Positions 22,253-33,773 of a DNA stretch of 64,000 bases are shown here, one piece after another. The stretch covers positions 744,001 to 808,000 of the forward strand of contig JANUWI010000012.1 in the NCBI GenBank assembly GCA_025504975.1, read 5' to 3'. Position 1 is the first letter of the stretch. Each line of letters begins with the position of its first letter. The notes under the pieces were generated by a model. It was not told the origin of the DNA, did no database searches, and saw nothing but the letters and a program-made list of their open reading frames with translations. Position numbers and translations under genes: made by a program. This stretch comes from Plenodomus lindquistii (lineage: Eukaryota > Ascomycota > Dothideomycetes > Pleosporales > Leptosphaeriaceae).

Positions 22253-23431
22253 CGGTGTACCGGTATCCACCGTCTTACCCATCATCCAATCTACACCTAA
22301 GTTGTCAGACTGCGTGGCCCTTTTTTTTTCTTACAGTACATTACTTCATCTACATGAGGGCCAACTAGCCAGCTATTCCATATCCACACAGATCCGTCTC
22401 CAACGATTAACCCATCACAACCCCCAACCCCAAACTCCCCGGCTCCAACGGCACACACCCAAGACGGCTGTGGCACACACACATGCCATGCTTTTCCCCG
22501 TCGGCCTTGGCACAAATACTGATATTGTGGGGCACCGCGACCAAGCCCTGTATCGAGAACTTTCGTGGTTGCAGGGATACAGGGATGCAGGGGATCGAGA
22601 TTCTGCTCTTTCTCGGTGATGGATGCATGCGTGCAAGGAATGGATGGATCGGTGGCGATTGGGTATAAGTATTGTTGTTGTTGGTTTAATTTTGTATGTA
22701 GAGAGGAGGGGGGGGCTCAGGGGAAGAGGCGATGCAACAGGGTGAGATGGGGAGGGGTGGGGAGGCGATATGTACTGTGTATGTCGGGTGCAAGGTATGG
22801 AGTTCCTGGGAGAGGCGTTGCAAAGTGTGAGTGCAAGAATCCAAACACACCGCTCTCGGCATGATACACCGACGATCGGAATTCTGCGAGACCATGTTTG
22901 TGAATCGTGACAGAGGCTTGCTGCTTACCACCGTCACCGTCACTGCAAAACTCATGACATGACACACATTTTTCTTGAATTTCTTATTCTTTGTATTAGT
23001 TACTGTGAATTAGAACTCTGCATCTCCATCTACACACACAAGTTGTGGCAGAAGGGGCTGACTGGCTAACACGCAAGGACATTTTCCATCGTCTCTGCTT
23101 TGCGATGCTGTTATCCTACCACATATACATAAATGAAATGTCCCAAGTTCCCGTGAAAAACGCCATGAAATGCGAAGATGATGTTGATTGGTATCCGCGC
23201 GCGACTTTGGAAACGGGGGGCTTGCTTTGTGACAAAGGAAATCGTAAAAAAAAACCCGCGGACAAAGTGGAATATATGCCGGCATGAAATGCAACATGTC
23301 TAGATCCGGCAGGAGCGTTTTGCTGGACTCCTGCGCTTTACGCCGGTCGATGAATGTTTCTTCCTCTTGTTCTCCTGCTCTTCTGCAGCAGCTAATTCTT
23401 CATGTTCTTTGGAGGTGTGACCAGGCAGGAC

Positions 23432-24955
23432 TTATGCCATGGCTGCTACACCGTGCTTCTCATCTTCGTTCTTCTCGAACATGGTCTCCTCGAGCCATTT
23501 CGTGGCTCTGGCACATTGCGCGTCGACATATGTGGTCCAGAGGTGCGCAATTGTGTATTCGACGACGAAGAAGGTTGGAATAGCGAGAGCCCATACGAGC
23601 CAGTTTGTAGAACGGGGAATCCAGTGGTGGATGGCTTCGCCGCCCTCTGGTTGCTCGACGTGGTAGGGTGCTGTGCTCCATCCGTAAATCAATCGCGAAA
23701 GACCGACTTTCAACACAGTTCCGTGGGTCAGGTAAACTGCGAAACTGTTGCGGCCGACCCACATGAACAGCTTGTTCGAGAAGATGTTTTGAAGAGTGGG
23801 CGAGAGCCAGATTCCAGTGACCATGAGATCCCAACCGATGGCTGTAAAACGCTTGGGGTAGCTTGCTGCGCCTTTTGGAATGATCCAGTCTCCGACGTGT
23901 TTGAGCTGGACAGACCAGGTTGCCCATTCCCAGTGCTCTCCCGGAAAACATGCGACGTACCAACCGAGACCAATGAGCAATGCTGTGGCCACACGTCGGG
24001 CTTTGGGTCGGCTGTTGATGAAATCGCGGAAGGTCTTCTCGGATCCAAGATCACAGAGAATTACACCGTAGATGAATTGGCATTCAAAGGTTTCTAGAAC
24101 AAAAGTCAGCAAGGAGGAAAAGCAGTCCATACGGGTCATATAACATACCCTTTTCGGGACTTGTCCTCATCCAGTACCAGAAGTAGAGCACAACGCAGGT
24201 GAACAAGCGCATGCGGAATTTCATGAAAACGGTAGCGAACAAAAGAACGTAGATAAGGAAAGCGCCCTGTAGCAATGGGAGAAGTGCCCACTGGTGATCG
24301 TCATATTCGTTGTTGGCGCCAGACCAAGACCGCTGGAAGTTGTGGAAGAGTCGTGGGATTTCAGTGTCAAGACCTCCAATGTTGGTGGGCACCGAGCGGC
24401 GGAGCCAGTGCGAGTCACTCCGGTGGGCGACTTCGAATGCGCCAAGCTGAGCGAAGAACCAGGCAATAACCAGTGCAATTGTGGCCGGCAGAATCAGGCG
24501 AGGCGGTCGTCGAAAGGCGGATTTGCCAAGAGTTTCCAGCGCGGCTGGCACATTTCCAGACTTTGCCTGACGGAGAGGTTTGATGGCGCATACGTATCCG
24601 GTAAGAAAAGCGAACATGGTCACTCCGATCCGTCCTTGCCAAGGTAGTCGTAGAAATGGCAGTTGAAGAAGTTGGGGTGTGGCGTTTTCGTTATCGCGCG
24701 GCGACCATAGGCTATAGTCCCACGCTCGACAAAGATGTGTGACGACGACCCAGAAGGAGGCTACACCTCGGACGCCCTAGAGCCGTGAGATGGTGACGAC
24801 ACGCACAGCCAGCAGATACATACCTCGACCCAGGTGACATTTTGGCGGTTGTTTGACATTTTGGCAGTGTTGGCTCCAGAGTCTGGCGCGGAGAGACCGG
24901 TGATTGTGGCGCGCACCAGATGTAACGGAGCCTTTGCAATGAAAGACATGTGCAT
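23432..24955 (-). CDS. Acyltransferase-3 family membrane protein
   Basis: Multi-pass O-acyltransferase of the OafA/OPGC type (Acyl_transf_3), which acetylates or acylates sugars or small molecules at a membrane. Model: complement(join(23432..24093, 24149..24776, 24824..24955)), 473 aa. The N-terminal motif WVEGVRGVASFWVVVTHL spans the first splice junction and carries the conserved Arg and the catalytic-type His; MFAFLTGYV follows. About ten hydrophobic segments are visible, ending in a short charged tail. The start is uncertain: an ATG at 24859 has the strong context GCCAAAATGTC and would give 441 aa beginning MSNNRQNVTW, which may be the true start. The acceptor substrate is unknown. Confidence 0.82.
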
Positions 24956-26148
24956 GCGAACAGACTGCCGTGGTGTGAAAAGGGAAACGGACGCCCAGAT
25001 GTGTAGAAGACCGATCAACGGAACTGATGGGAGACGGGGGAAAACGAGCGACGGTGGCACCTATAGAGGTGAGGTGAGGTGCATTGATGGGCTGGTCAGA
25101 CCAAGAAGGAGGTTAAGTGCAGTCACCAGGATGCAGGCAAGCTCCCCCATGCGAAGACGGGTATCCGGCGACGGCGCTTGGCATGATAGAGAGTCGGCAG
25201 GGAGGACAGCATTTCAGAATGAATTTTACCTGTCTAATTGGCCTTAGGATCAGATGAGGAAACAAGCGCCGAGCATGTATGGACGGCCGCGTAATATTGC
25301 TTGGCACTGGGGAGAATCATCTCCAAATGGTCCCCACCCGTTTCACAACCGTGTCGCTCTTGGCCGTGAGCGCGCAACGGTGTTGGACCGACTGTCTGGA
25401 CGCACAAATGATAACTGGGTACGGGAATCCGGCACGCAGCAGAGGGAAAGGCTGGACGCCTCCGCCCGCCTGACTGGCAATCGTTCCCACTTTGGAGGTG
25501 CGGCAGGGATTCAAGGAAGGATAGCAGCCATCTGCAACCATTTCCATGTGTGGCGCATCAGTACTTGCTAGTCCGCTTCCGACCGCACAACATGGCATTT
25601 GTTGGGGCCGAGAACAGGACGAGCCACAGGGCGCCTTTGACACGGACTAGAATCGGGAGATTACTGCGCAGACGAGAGGCTGCCGCCCGTTTGGAGTCTC
25701 CCGTCGACGCGCAATCAATACGGATACTGTAGTGTGAAGGCGGGACTGGTGGAGGTGTTGCGTCACGCTCGTCGTGCTGAGACGGTCGTGGTATAAAGGG
25801 GAAGCATCGCAGTCAGGGGAGATTGCGATGTTGCGGCTCTGCACAAGTCAGACACACCCACGCCGGCGCAGCTGCAGCCACCACCACTGGCCGTTCGCTC
25901 CCACCGCTCAGAGCTCGATCTTCGGACAACGGCACCGACTTAGCGTCACGAGCCACAGCAGACTGGGTGCGGACCAGGGCGGCTGCAGATGGCATCGTCA
26001 TTGTGCATGGTCGTGTGGACACGATAGGCGCGCGTAGATAACATGCCCTGTACACACACCGAGACTGGCAAAGCACGCATACAATCTGATGTCATCTCGG
26101 ATGCAACAGAACTACAACATGTTTGTTACTATGCCAACCTCGCATAGT
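24956..26148. other. Intergenic, no gene seen
   Basis: These 1.2 kb lie upstream of the acyltransferase and downstream of the 2OG oxygenase stop, both on the minus strand. Short open frames (up to 137 codons at 24834-25247, +) overlap the acyltransferase 5' end and show no domain. Confidence 0.5.
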
Positions 26149-27334
26149 CTAATGGTTCTTTTCCACCACCTGCCGGGCAAACGCCGCGAAATCCCGTTGC
26201 CCGTCCATCTTGTCCCACAGATTGGGTTGCGTAAAGACGGCCAGAGTGTTTCTGGCTACCTTCCCGCCAATGCCCGGACCGGCGCCCCTCACAAAGTGGG
26301 GCACAGCCTTGAACTTGCCTTGAGTGATAATCTCGAGAGCCTCGCCCGTCTGGAAAGCTAGGCAATCCCGTGGGATGCTGACTTTGACCGTCTGACCGGT
26401 TCGTGAGTGTATATATAGTCCGGCCTTGGGGTCTGGTGAGCGCTCCAGTTCCTTGAGGGGCGAGAATGCAGAGCCAATCTGGGGGACATGGGCTGCCTCG
26501 TCGACAAACATGGCTGAGGTCAGACCCGTGAGGCAGCCATGGTCAAGATGTGTGGCACACCAGTCGTCCTCGTCGCCCCCAGACTCGCTAGAAGTTTCGG
26601 TACTGGTCTCAGGACTGGGGAAATAGTGCAGGAGTCTGGCTTTGGTAGACACGCTAGTCTGGACTACGCGTTCGAGGTAACCTTTCTCGTATCCCTCAAT
26701 GTTTGCTTCAGCGTACTTGTCACATGCTCTGGCGACCAACACGGCTATGTCGATGATGAGCTCACAGAGTTCGCGGAATGTCTCTTCGAAGCCCGGTAGT
26801 AGTTCCTCCGATGGCCACACGTTTGGTGCAGTGTACTCTGGAAACGAAGGGTACTTCTCAGCGACGGCTTTTTGCTCATCTTCGAACGCCTTTGCGCAGT
26901 TGACGTAGTACGAGCCTTTCAAGGTGTCATATCGACCATCTTTCAAAGTCTCTTTTCCGCAGGACCATCCCACAAGCCACTTGGATGCTGGAGACTCGAG
27001 CTTTTCTGGGGGCCGTGTCAGCCTTGGGGATAATTGAATATCGGTGTAAGACAGGACATACCTAGCTGCTCCTTGGGAAGATTGGCCAAGGCTGAGGCGT
27101 AAGAGAGTAGTCTGTGTCTCAAGTCGTGGAACTTTGAGGGCAGGTCCTTCACCACGATGATGCCAAGACTGGAGGGGCCAAAGGCGTTCTCCAGCAATGA
27201 GAAGTCGACATTGTCTGATGGTCTTGATCAGCTGCATGCTCTTGGTGTAGGATTCCGCATGACTTACTGTTCTCCAAGTCCTGTAGGCCTACAGCCACTG
27301 CGCTCTGACTGACTGCGCCGTTAGCGGTGGCCAT
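26149..27334 (-). CDS. 2-oxoglutarate/Fe(II)-dependent oxygenase (clavaminate-synthase/IPNS-like)
   Basis: Non-heme iron oxygenase of the isopenicillin-N-synthase-like fold. Model: complement(join(26149..27005, 27062..27214, 27268..27334)), 358 aa. The iron ligands are read as H and D in CATHLDHGCLTGL and the distal His in AVPHFVRG; the Arg of ARNTLAVFTQP should hold 2-oxoglutarate. The N-terminal segment SSLGIIVVKDLPSKF is the usual DIOX_N-like beginning. No signal peptide or membrane span is seen, so the enzyme is probably cytosolic. Related uncharacterised proteins are common in ascomycetes; the substrate cannot be predicted. Its start is 241 bp from the start of the divergent FRG1 gene. 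Confidence 0.85.
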
Positions 27335-27575
27335 GTCTGCTAAGTAGCTCGCTTGATTTGGTTGGACAGAGGTGGGCAGGGCATGTACACAGCAGAGCAA
27401 AATGCCTAAGGTAGCCGAGTCCCTCACTTTATCGTGGTTGCGCCGCGTGCAGATGGTGGTTGTCTGATGGGCGTGACCGAGCTGCACCTGCCTGATTCGT
27501 CGCTGCCTCGGCGGGCCCCGACGCGGCTTTGCTCCAACACGCGCGCCTAGACGGAACCACCAGCGAACGCCCAGC
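27335..27575. promoter_or_regulatory. Compact bidirectional promoter (2OG oxygenase / FRG1)
   Basis: Only 241 bp separate the two divergent start codons, so core promoters and both 5' UTRs must share this segment. It is GC-rich with no TATA box seen, as is common for housekeeping genes such as FRG1. Confidence 0.5.
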
Positions 27576-28435
27576 ATGCCCAAAGCACTGCACTTCAAGG
27601 GCGACAAGAAGGTGAAGAAGCGCAAGAAGACGGCCGACCCCTACGACGCCGACGATGCGCCATCCAAGCAGCTCTCGGCGACGGCATCGACTGCCACCGA
27701 GGACGACGACTCCTGGGTGAGCGCCGACGTGCCCAGCGACATATCTGGGCCCATTGTCATTGTGCTGCCGACGGACACGCCGACATGTGTGGCATGCGAC
27801 GCCAATGGCAAGGTGTTTGCGAGTGCGCTGGAGAACATTGTCGACGGCGACGGCTCTACTGCCGAGCCGCACGATGTGCGCCAGGTCTTCATAGCCAACC
27901 GCGTTGCCGGCACCGAGAGTCTGAGCCTCAAAGGGCACCATGGAAGGCACGGCTACCATCCCCTTCACATCAGCCAAGTCAACACCACTAACCAGCCAAA
28001 AGGTACCTGAGCTGCGACAAATTCGGCGTCCTCGGCGCAACAGCAACCGCCATCTCCCCCGAAGAATCCTTCCTCGTCGTCCCCGTGCCCGATAATCCCT
28101 CCACCTTCTCCCTACAGACTCCACGCGACAAGTTTCTCAGCATCAGCGAGACGTCTACAACCACCCCGGACCTGCGAGGCGACGCAGAAGACATTACATT
28201 CAACTCCACGTTCAGGATCCGCATGCAAGCGCGCTTCAAGCCGCGCCTCAAGGCCTCCAAGGAGGAAAAGGCAAAGGAGAAGATCAGCAAGAAGGAACTC
28301 GAAGAGCTGATTGGGAGGAGACTGAACGACGACGAGGTCAAGAAGCTGAGACGGGCACGGCGAGAGGGCAATTACCACGAGGTAGCTCTGGACATGAAGG
28401 TCAAATCCAGCCACGACAAGTACGCCAGCATGTGA
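27576..28435 (+). CDS. FRG1: FRG1-family protein (actin-bundling, RNA-processing associated)
   Basis: Homologue of human FRG1, a nuclear/nucleolar protein with a beta-trefoil fascin-like fold linked to RNA processing and actin bundling. Model: join(27576..27946, 28003..28435), 267 aa. The N-terminus is a basic nuclear-localisation-like stretch (GDKKVKKRKK). The trefoil core includes ESLSLKGHHG|RYLSCDKFGVLGA, restored only by joining GGA AG to G TAC across the intron, and later EESFLVVPV and FRIRMQARFKPRLK. The C-terminal part is Lys/Glu-rich and helical. The intron uses a GC-AG pair: no GT donor in the region gives a correct phase. The gene is divergent from the 2OG oxygenase. Confidence 0.9.
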
Positions 28436-28966
28436 GACGAGATACTCTTCAGCCACACGTACCCATGCAGCACAGTCTCTCGACGTGCCAGATGGACAGT
28501 GGCTGTGCTATTGGGGACCTGCGACTGCCCAGCCATCGCCAAGGCGTTGTGGAGATCCTCGTCGCACGTTGGACACGCTGCCGCTGTCCCTTGTCCTTGC
28601 AGTCTTGCAACCCTGCATCCAAGTCGTGGCGCAGTCCAGCTGTGGAATGTTCGACGTTGCACGCCACGGCGTCGAGATCCCTTGTGGCTGGGCACACGGA
28701 AAGATAGCCGAGTTGGCGTCGTGGCCCTGGGAAGTATTGAACGGCAAGCACGGGTCAATCAGCGTCAGAGGATACGACTATGAGTAGTTCTATTGCTCTA
28801 TTACAAACCAGCCTGTTTTGGCGACTTACGTGTCTGACACGCACGTTACGGTATTAAACATTTGGATTCAAGCTAAACGCTTTGCTGTAGTATACTCCGT
28901 GCTGGTACTGTCTATGCTAAAGTCTCTGACCTCGGTGCCAGGTACACAACTATGCCCCCTACCATC
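28436..28966. other. Convergent intergenic region
   Basis: These 531 bp hold the 3' flanks of FRG1 (+) and the wax-synthase-like gene (-). Several 80-130-codon shadow frames on both strands lack any domain. Confidence 0.5.
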
Positions 28967-30325
28967 TTAGGCCGTGACATTGCCCACGCCCATCTGAGCC
29001 AGGTGAATTTGAGCCTGTTTACTATCCCAGTCCTGTGACAACTTCTCGTAATCCCACGCATGAGACCAAGCCATATACTTTGGCACACTCCACATGTACC
29101 ACCAAATGACCCACGCATACCCTACTGCCAACTCTACCCTCGCCATCCACCTACTCCCCTCCGCAACACCCATCCACTTCCTCGCCCTCCGCCAGTAATG
29201 CTGTACCACGCTCTCCACAACAATCGGCACCATCTGCGCGACATACCACCAAGTGATAGCCCAGATCTCGCTGTCAGGCGCCTGCACCAATTTGACCACA
29301 CTATGCGCCGCCCCACTAACCCCAAACACAATTGTATTCTCCAGCAACCTCGTATACAACGCGCCCTTTTTACAGCGCAGCCACTCGCGCGTCAGAATCC
29401 GGGTATGCGCCGTAAAACTAATGTAAATGTAATTGTGCCAGTGTTTCCCCCAGTACTGCCGCACACTCCATGCTTCGCGGATATGGCCGCAGAGACTGAG
29501 CGGCCATTCGCACGGCTCGTCGAAGCGCAGAAACGAAACGAAGACGAGGGTGAAGAAGGAGTTGTAGAATTCGTACTCGAAGAGCGATATCACGGTCCAT
29601 TCCCAGCAGATTCCTGCGCGGAAGTAGAGTTCACGCGAGGTGAGTGAGGCGGGGAGCCGGCGGAAGAAGGAGTTGTAGGATGGGTCGAAGGGGGGCATGC
29701 CGTATTTTGATTGAGAGAGGTTGCGGTTTAGGCTGAGCGCGAGACCGAGGAGCATTATCTGGGTGATGTGGTGGGCGGTGAAGCGGATGAAGCCGTAGCC
29801 GTGGTGGTATAGGGTTCCGGTGGGTGTGTGTGTCATTTTGGCTGGGGGGTGGTGGTGGAAGGGGCGTTCGGGGGCGACAAGAGAGGTGGTGGCGCCGAGT
29901 TCCATTTCCTGGAGTGAGCCCTTTCGCTCGCGGTCTTGGAGCTGTGCTACCATGGGGGGAGGCGGCGGCGGCCTGTGGTTTCGATCAAAGAGGACGCGCC
30001 ATGCGAGCTTTAGTCTGGGTAGCCAGCCGTCGTTTGTAGGGTCCACTGCCGGTGCGAATTCGAGGATCAAGACCTCGTAGCTCATGTGCACGAACCAGAT
30101 GTAGAGGAAGCGGCCGCAGGTATCCGTGAGCATGAGGTCGGGCGCGATGTACATGTGATTGCAGAAGCCGTACATCACGGGGAGAAGGAGGATAAGCATG
30201 CTGAGCTTCTTGTAGACGGGTGGGTATGCGAGAATGTAGAGAGACCAGGCGAAGGAGGCGACAACGGCCAGAATGGGAAGGATGGCTGAGCGGATAGACC
30301 ACCCTTTCCAATCGGCGACAAGCAT
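28967..30325 (-). CDS. Wax-synthase-like membrane-bound O-acyltransferase
   Basis: Integral membrane O-acyltransferase of the wax synthase domain family (MBOAT_2), which in fungi includes acetyltransferases acting on terpenoid alcohols. Single exon, 452 aa, ATG at 30325. About eight or nine hydrophobic segments are visible. The family signature is WSVRQYWGKHWHNYIY, with the conserved Trp/Phe and His positions near the active site. A Pro-rich cytosolic loop (NHRPPPPPPMV) and a charged linker lie around residues 115-165. The 3' part of the coding strand is G-rich and the middle C-rich. The substrate is unknown; no terpene cyclase or polyketide synthase is nearby. Confidence 0.78.
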   Translation of the reverse strand: MLVADWKGWSIRSAILPILAVVASFAWSLYILAYPPVYKKLSMLILLLPVMYGFCNHMYIAPDLMLTDTCGRFLYIWFVHMSYEVLILEFAPAVDPTNDGWLPRLKLAWRVLFDRNHRPPPPPPMVAQLQDRERKGSLQEMELGATTSLVAPERPFHHHPPAKMTHTPTGTLYHHGYGFIRFTAHHITQIMLLGLALSLNRNLSQSKYGMPPFDPSYNSFFRRLPASLTSRELYFRAGICWEWTVISLFEYEFYNSFFTLVFVSFLRFDEPCEWPLSLCGHIREAWSVRQYWGKHWHNYIYISFTAHTRILTREWLRCKKGALYTRLLENTIVFGVSGAAHSVVKLVQAPDSEIWAITWWYVAQMVPIVVESVVQHYWRRARKWMGVAEGSRWMARVELAVGYAWVIWWYMWSVPKYMAWSHAWDYEKLSQDWDSKQAQIHLAQMGVGNVTA

Positions 30326-31345
30326 TGTTGTGGTGTTTGGTGGGTTGTGGTTGGTTGGTGAGGAGGTGAAGAAGACGGAGGCGCCAAAATGCGGAAGGAA
30401 GAGAAGTGAGAGGAAGTCGCGACTGAAATACTCAAAAGTCTAATATTCTTGACCTGAATAATATATTGTGGGACCGTCGCGATCTCGTTGCATACAAGCT
30501 ATCGAGGATCGAACGCGGTGCGCAAACACTCAGGTCGGTGTCGCAAACGACGGGAAAATCCCAGTGAAAGTGAGTGAAACGACTTCCCAGAGTAGAGCAA
30601 AACTCATCGAGCTCAAGATTACATCGTAGTTTTGTATACGAAGGTACAAGAGGCTTTGGCTGAGGCCAAGTGTTGCGCCTTTGTTCTATTGATGATACCG
30701 TACCTCAATAACCCTTTCATGCAGGGTAGTCGCTAGTCTTCCTGCACCTTAGGACAGAATTATTGAATGAACCAGTATTCTAGCTCTAGTCTAAATCTCC
30801 AGTGAGGTAAGATAATCTGAAGCTTGGATAGTACTGCGGTCCAGTTGACCCTTGGTGATCGCAAGTGGTTTTGCGATGTCTGTCTTTGACCACTTATCCA
30901 GCCGTCGAGACACCGATGCTATCCTCCCACAGCGAATGAATACAACAAAGCAAATCCAATTACATGTGACTACTTTCGTTTTCCTTGTGGGTCGTCATGT
31001 TGTTTGGTAGCGAATTCTCGTCCCAACCTTGAACGACTCAACGACACATGTACACACCTGATCGAAGCAGCAATAATAATAATGCGAACCTGATACTGCA
31101 TCTCACCAAAACTAACTTCACCATGCAAAAATATCAGAGTCATTCTTAACTGCACACGACTAAAAGAAACGGGCGATTAGGCTTCATCCAGATGAATCAC
31201 TGCTCATAGGGTCATGTCTTAATATTGCGTGCGAGGCCACTGGGGCGAGTTTATTTACTATCATTATATGATTTGCATCTTTGAACTATTCAGGTATCAT
31301 AAGATTTGAAGAGGAAAGTCATTCTTTTAAAGTGACGGCGCCGCT
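30326..31345. other. Intergenic, no gene seen
   Basis: One kilobase between the wax-synthase-like start and the dehydrogenase stop, both minus. The sequence is comparatively A/T-rich and contains only short open frames. Confidence 0.5.
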
Positions 31346-32733
31346 TCAGTACCGGGTTAGCTCAGGGCTGCCAGTCCACGCAGGGAAACTCCACTTGGTC
31401 TCAACAAAGACCTTCTGCATGCCATCCTCCTTGTTCTGGAACTTGCTGTAGACCTTGTCCAAGTCCTCAAGACGGACACGGTGGGTGACCATCTTGGAGG
31501 GATCGATCTGCTTCTCTTGGATCATCTTGAGCAGCGACTCCCAGTACTTGTGGACTGGTGCCTGACCGTTGCCAATCAGGCGGATACCGCGCTCCATCAG
31601 GGAACCAATGTTGAAGTGGTTGGTGTATCCGACGTAGACACCAGTGATACCACAGCTTCCAAAGTTTCGTGTGCTGGTAATCATCTCGTTGACAATCTCG
31701 CTGGTGTCAGTCTCAAGGCCCAGCATCATCTCGAAGTAATGGGCCCAGCCCTTTGCATATTCACCGGCGGCGGCCTCAATGCTGACATCGGGGCCACGAC
31801 CGTCGCACATCTCCTTCAACTTGCTCGTGACCGATTCGCCCTTTGATAGGGTAGAGAAGTCGATGGTCCGGACGTGTGGGTATTTCTGCTTGATGAAGTC
31901 GAGACGCCAGTTTTGGTCAATCATAATGACCTCCTTTGCGCCGTTCAAGAGCGAGAAGTCGGCGGCCATTTGACCGATAGGTCCAGCTCCCCAGATAGCG
32001 ACGACATCGCCCTTCTTGACTCCGGTATCGACAACGGCGTGCCATGATGTGCAGAGAACGTCGGAGAGGAAGAGACCCTGCTCATCTGGAACATCATCTG
32101 GGAGTGCGAGCAGATTGACGTCGCCATATGGAACACGGGTGTACTCGGCCTGTCCACCGGCAAATCCACCAGTAAAGTGAGAGTATCCGAACATGCCTGC
32201 CGTGTTACCGCCGTACATTCCATTCTCGATAGTGTTGGAGTTTGTCCTCTCACATTGTGAGGACAGTTTCTGCTTGCAGTAGTAGCAGTCACCGCAGGCA
32301 ATCTGGAAAGATGCTACGACTCGTTGCCTATACCAGGTTAGCGACAATGGTTGACCAATGTGACGATTCGAACATACCCTTTCTTGAATTTTGTGACGGC
32401 GCTACCGACGTTATCTACAACACCGCAGAATTCGTGACCCAAAATGTCGCCCTTTTGCATCTCTACAACCGAGCCGTGGAGGAGATGGAGATCAGATCCG
32501 CACACTGTTGATCCGGTAATCTTGACAATGACGTCGCGGGGCTCGATGACAGCAGGCTTTGGTGTCTCGATCATGCGAACATCGTTCTTGCCGAACCAGG
32601 CCAGAGCCTTCATGGTCTCTGAGTTATCCGCCCATTCCTCCTTGTTGCCAGGGTTGGTATTATCCTGCGCTGTGATGTTGTTGTCATTGTGACCGAGGGC
32701 CTTCTCCGCCTGCATGGCGGCCTGGGACATCAT
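31346..32733 (-). CDS. Zinc-dependent alcohol/formaldehyde dehydrogenase (MDR family, FDH-like)
   Basis: Medium-chain dehydrogenase/reductase that oxidises alcohols or formaldehyde with NAD+. Model: complement(join(31346..32327, 32378..32733)), 445 aa. The catalytic zinc ligands are C in STVCGSDLHLLHG and H-E in GHEFCGVV. The structural zinc set is four cysteines, CGDCYYC followed by QC. The cofactor loop is WGAGPIGQMA, followed by an acidic residue at the end of beta-2 (VIMIDQNW), which favours NAD over NADP. The extended C-terminal region with FEMMLGLETDTSE matches the FDH-like subgroup rather than classical yeast ADH. An N-terminal extension of about 40 polar residues is unusual and might be removed or regulatory. 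Confidence 0.88.
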
Positions 32734-33752
32734 CTTGGGCGAGTGTTGTTATAAGTGTTTCTTGAAAAGGTAAGGGTATCTGATTGATTTGGACGTGTTT
32801 GAAATGTGTCGCGGAGATTTAATGAAGAGCGAATGCAGAAGTCGCGAACCGCACACGTATTTGTAGGCTAACAGTTTTGACAGTTATAACTATGACATAG
32901 TCATAACACCTGCGTTGAAGTAGCGTACGCTCAACTACCGACGAACCAGAATTGATTATGTTCCCTTGTACATGCGCTCGGAGGGGCTAGTCCGACGTCA
33001 TGACTTGCTATGGAGGGGTGTATGGCCGTTGTGTCGAACAGAAAGCAGTAAAATGCCATGTTGTGCAGATCGGATTTTTGCGAGGTTGATTTTTGAGCAA
33101 TGTCATATTGACGTAGGGCGGGGCAATTCTGGGCTGACCGTTGGAACTTGTGAACGAACAACAGTGGGACCTACTGGGGGAGCTCTAGAATTGGCGTCCG
33201 ACAGCAACCGCAAAAGGTAAACCGTCTGGGCGTCATCCTTTCTCAATCTGTGGAGTCAGATGTGGGTTGCGTCCTAGAGCGGGTGGAGTAGACCGGCGTG
33301 CCTCGTGGCATGGCGTGGCCATGATGCTACTGGCTGTTAGGGCGCGCATTTCGGATTTTCAATGTGCTCAGTCTGCTCAGGTTTGAGTCCGGACTTATAT
33401 GCGATCTGGTTTGAGGACCATGATGGCGGTTCTCCTCTAGTAGGGACCTGAAAGAGCATGCAACCAGCATGGGCTGACATGATGGTCTTTGTGACAATCA
33501 CCTCAGAACAATATACTGCTACAGCTTCATCAAGCAGCAATCAGGCCTACCAACACGTCGCACATCAACACCAACACCAACACCATGCCGCACACAAAAC
33601 ACACTGCTACACGCTGCAGTCAGGCAACAGGCATGAGCTCAGCAGCTTGGGCCTGGTCGACAGCACAACCCCCCACAAATCCAGTCTCAACAAAGTAAAG
33701 CCCTGCTATGTACGCAGCGAGTTGCGTAAGCTCACGCACTCTTTGTTTACTG

Positions 33753-33772
33753 TCGCGACACGATCGCGACAC
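33753..33772 (+). repeat. Two TCGCGACAC copies one helical turn apart
   Basis: TCGCGACAC occurs at 33753-33761 and again at 33764-33772, an 11-bp period that would place both on the same DNA face. The TCGCGA core is palindromic. The second copy ends one base before an ATG at 33774. Confidence 0.6.
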
Positions 33773-33773
33773 C

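Larger units (their letters stand above)
18854..23431. other. 4.6-kb gene-poor interval
   Basis: No convincing gene lies between the GH127 start (-) and the acyltransferase stop (-). Contents by eye: a TATA box, an 85-bp TA-flanked inverted-repeat element (19152-19236), a C-rich then G-rich block at 20810-21380, a perfect palindrome plus C-run near 21619-21650, a (GCAA)n run near 22230, and a second C-rich then G-rich block at 22380-22780. The longest open frame (20808-21371, +) is low-complexity. Confidence 0.6.

Noticed and set aside
23432..32733. Secondary-metabolite cluster (acyltransferase-3, 2OG oxygenase, wax-synthase-like MBOAT, dehydrogenase)
   Set aside because: These are tailoring-type enzymes, but no polyketide synthase, NRPS, terpene cyclase, transporter or cluster regulator is present, and housekeeping FRG1 sits in the middle.
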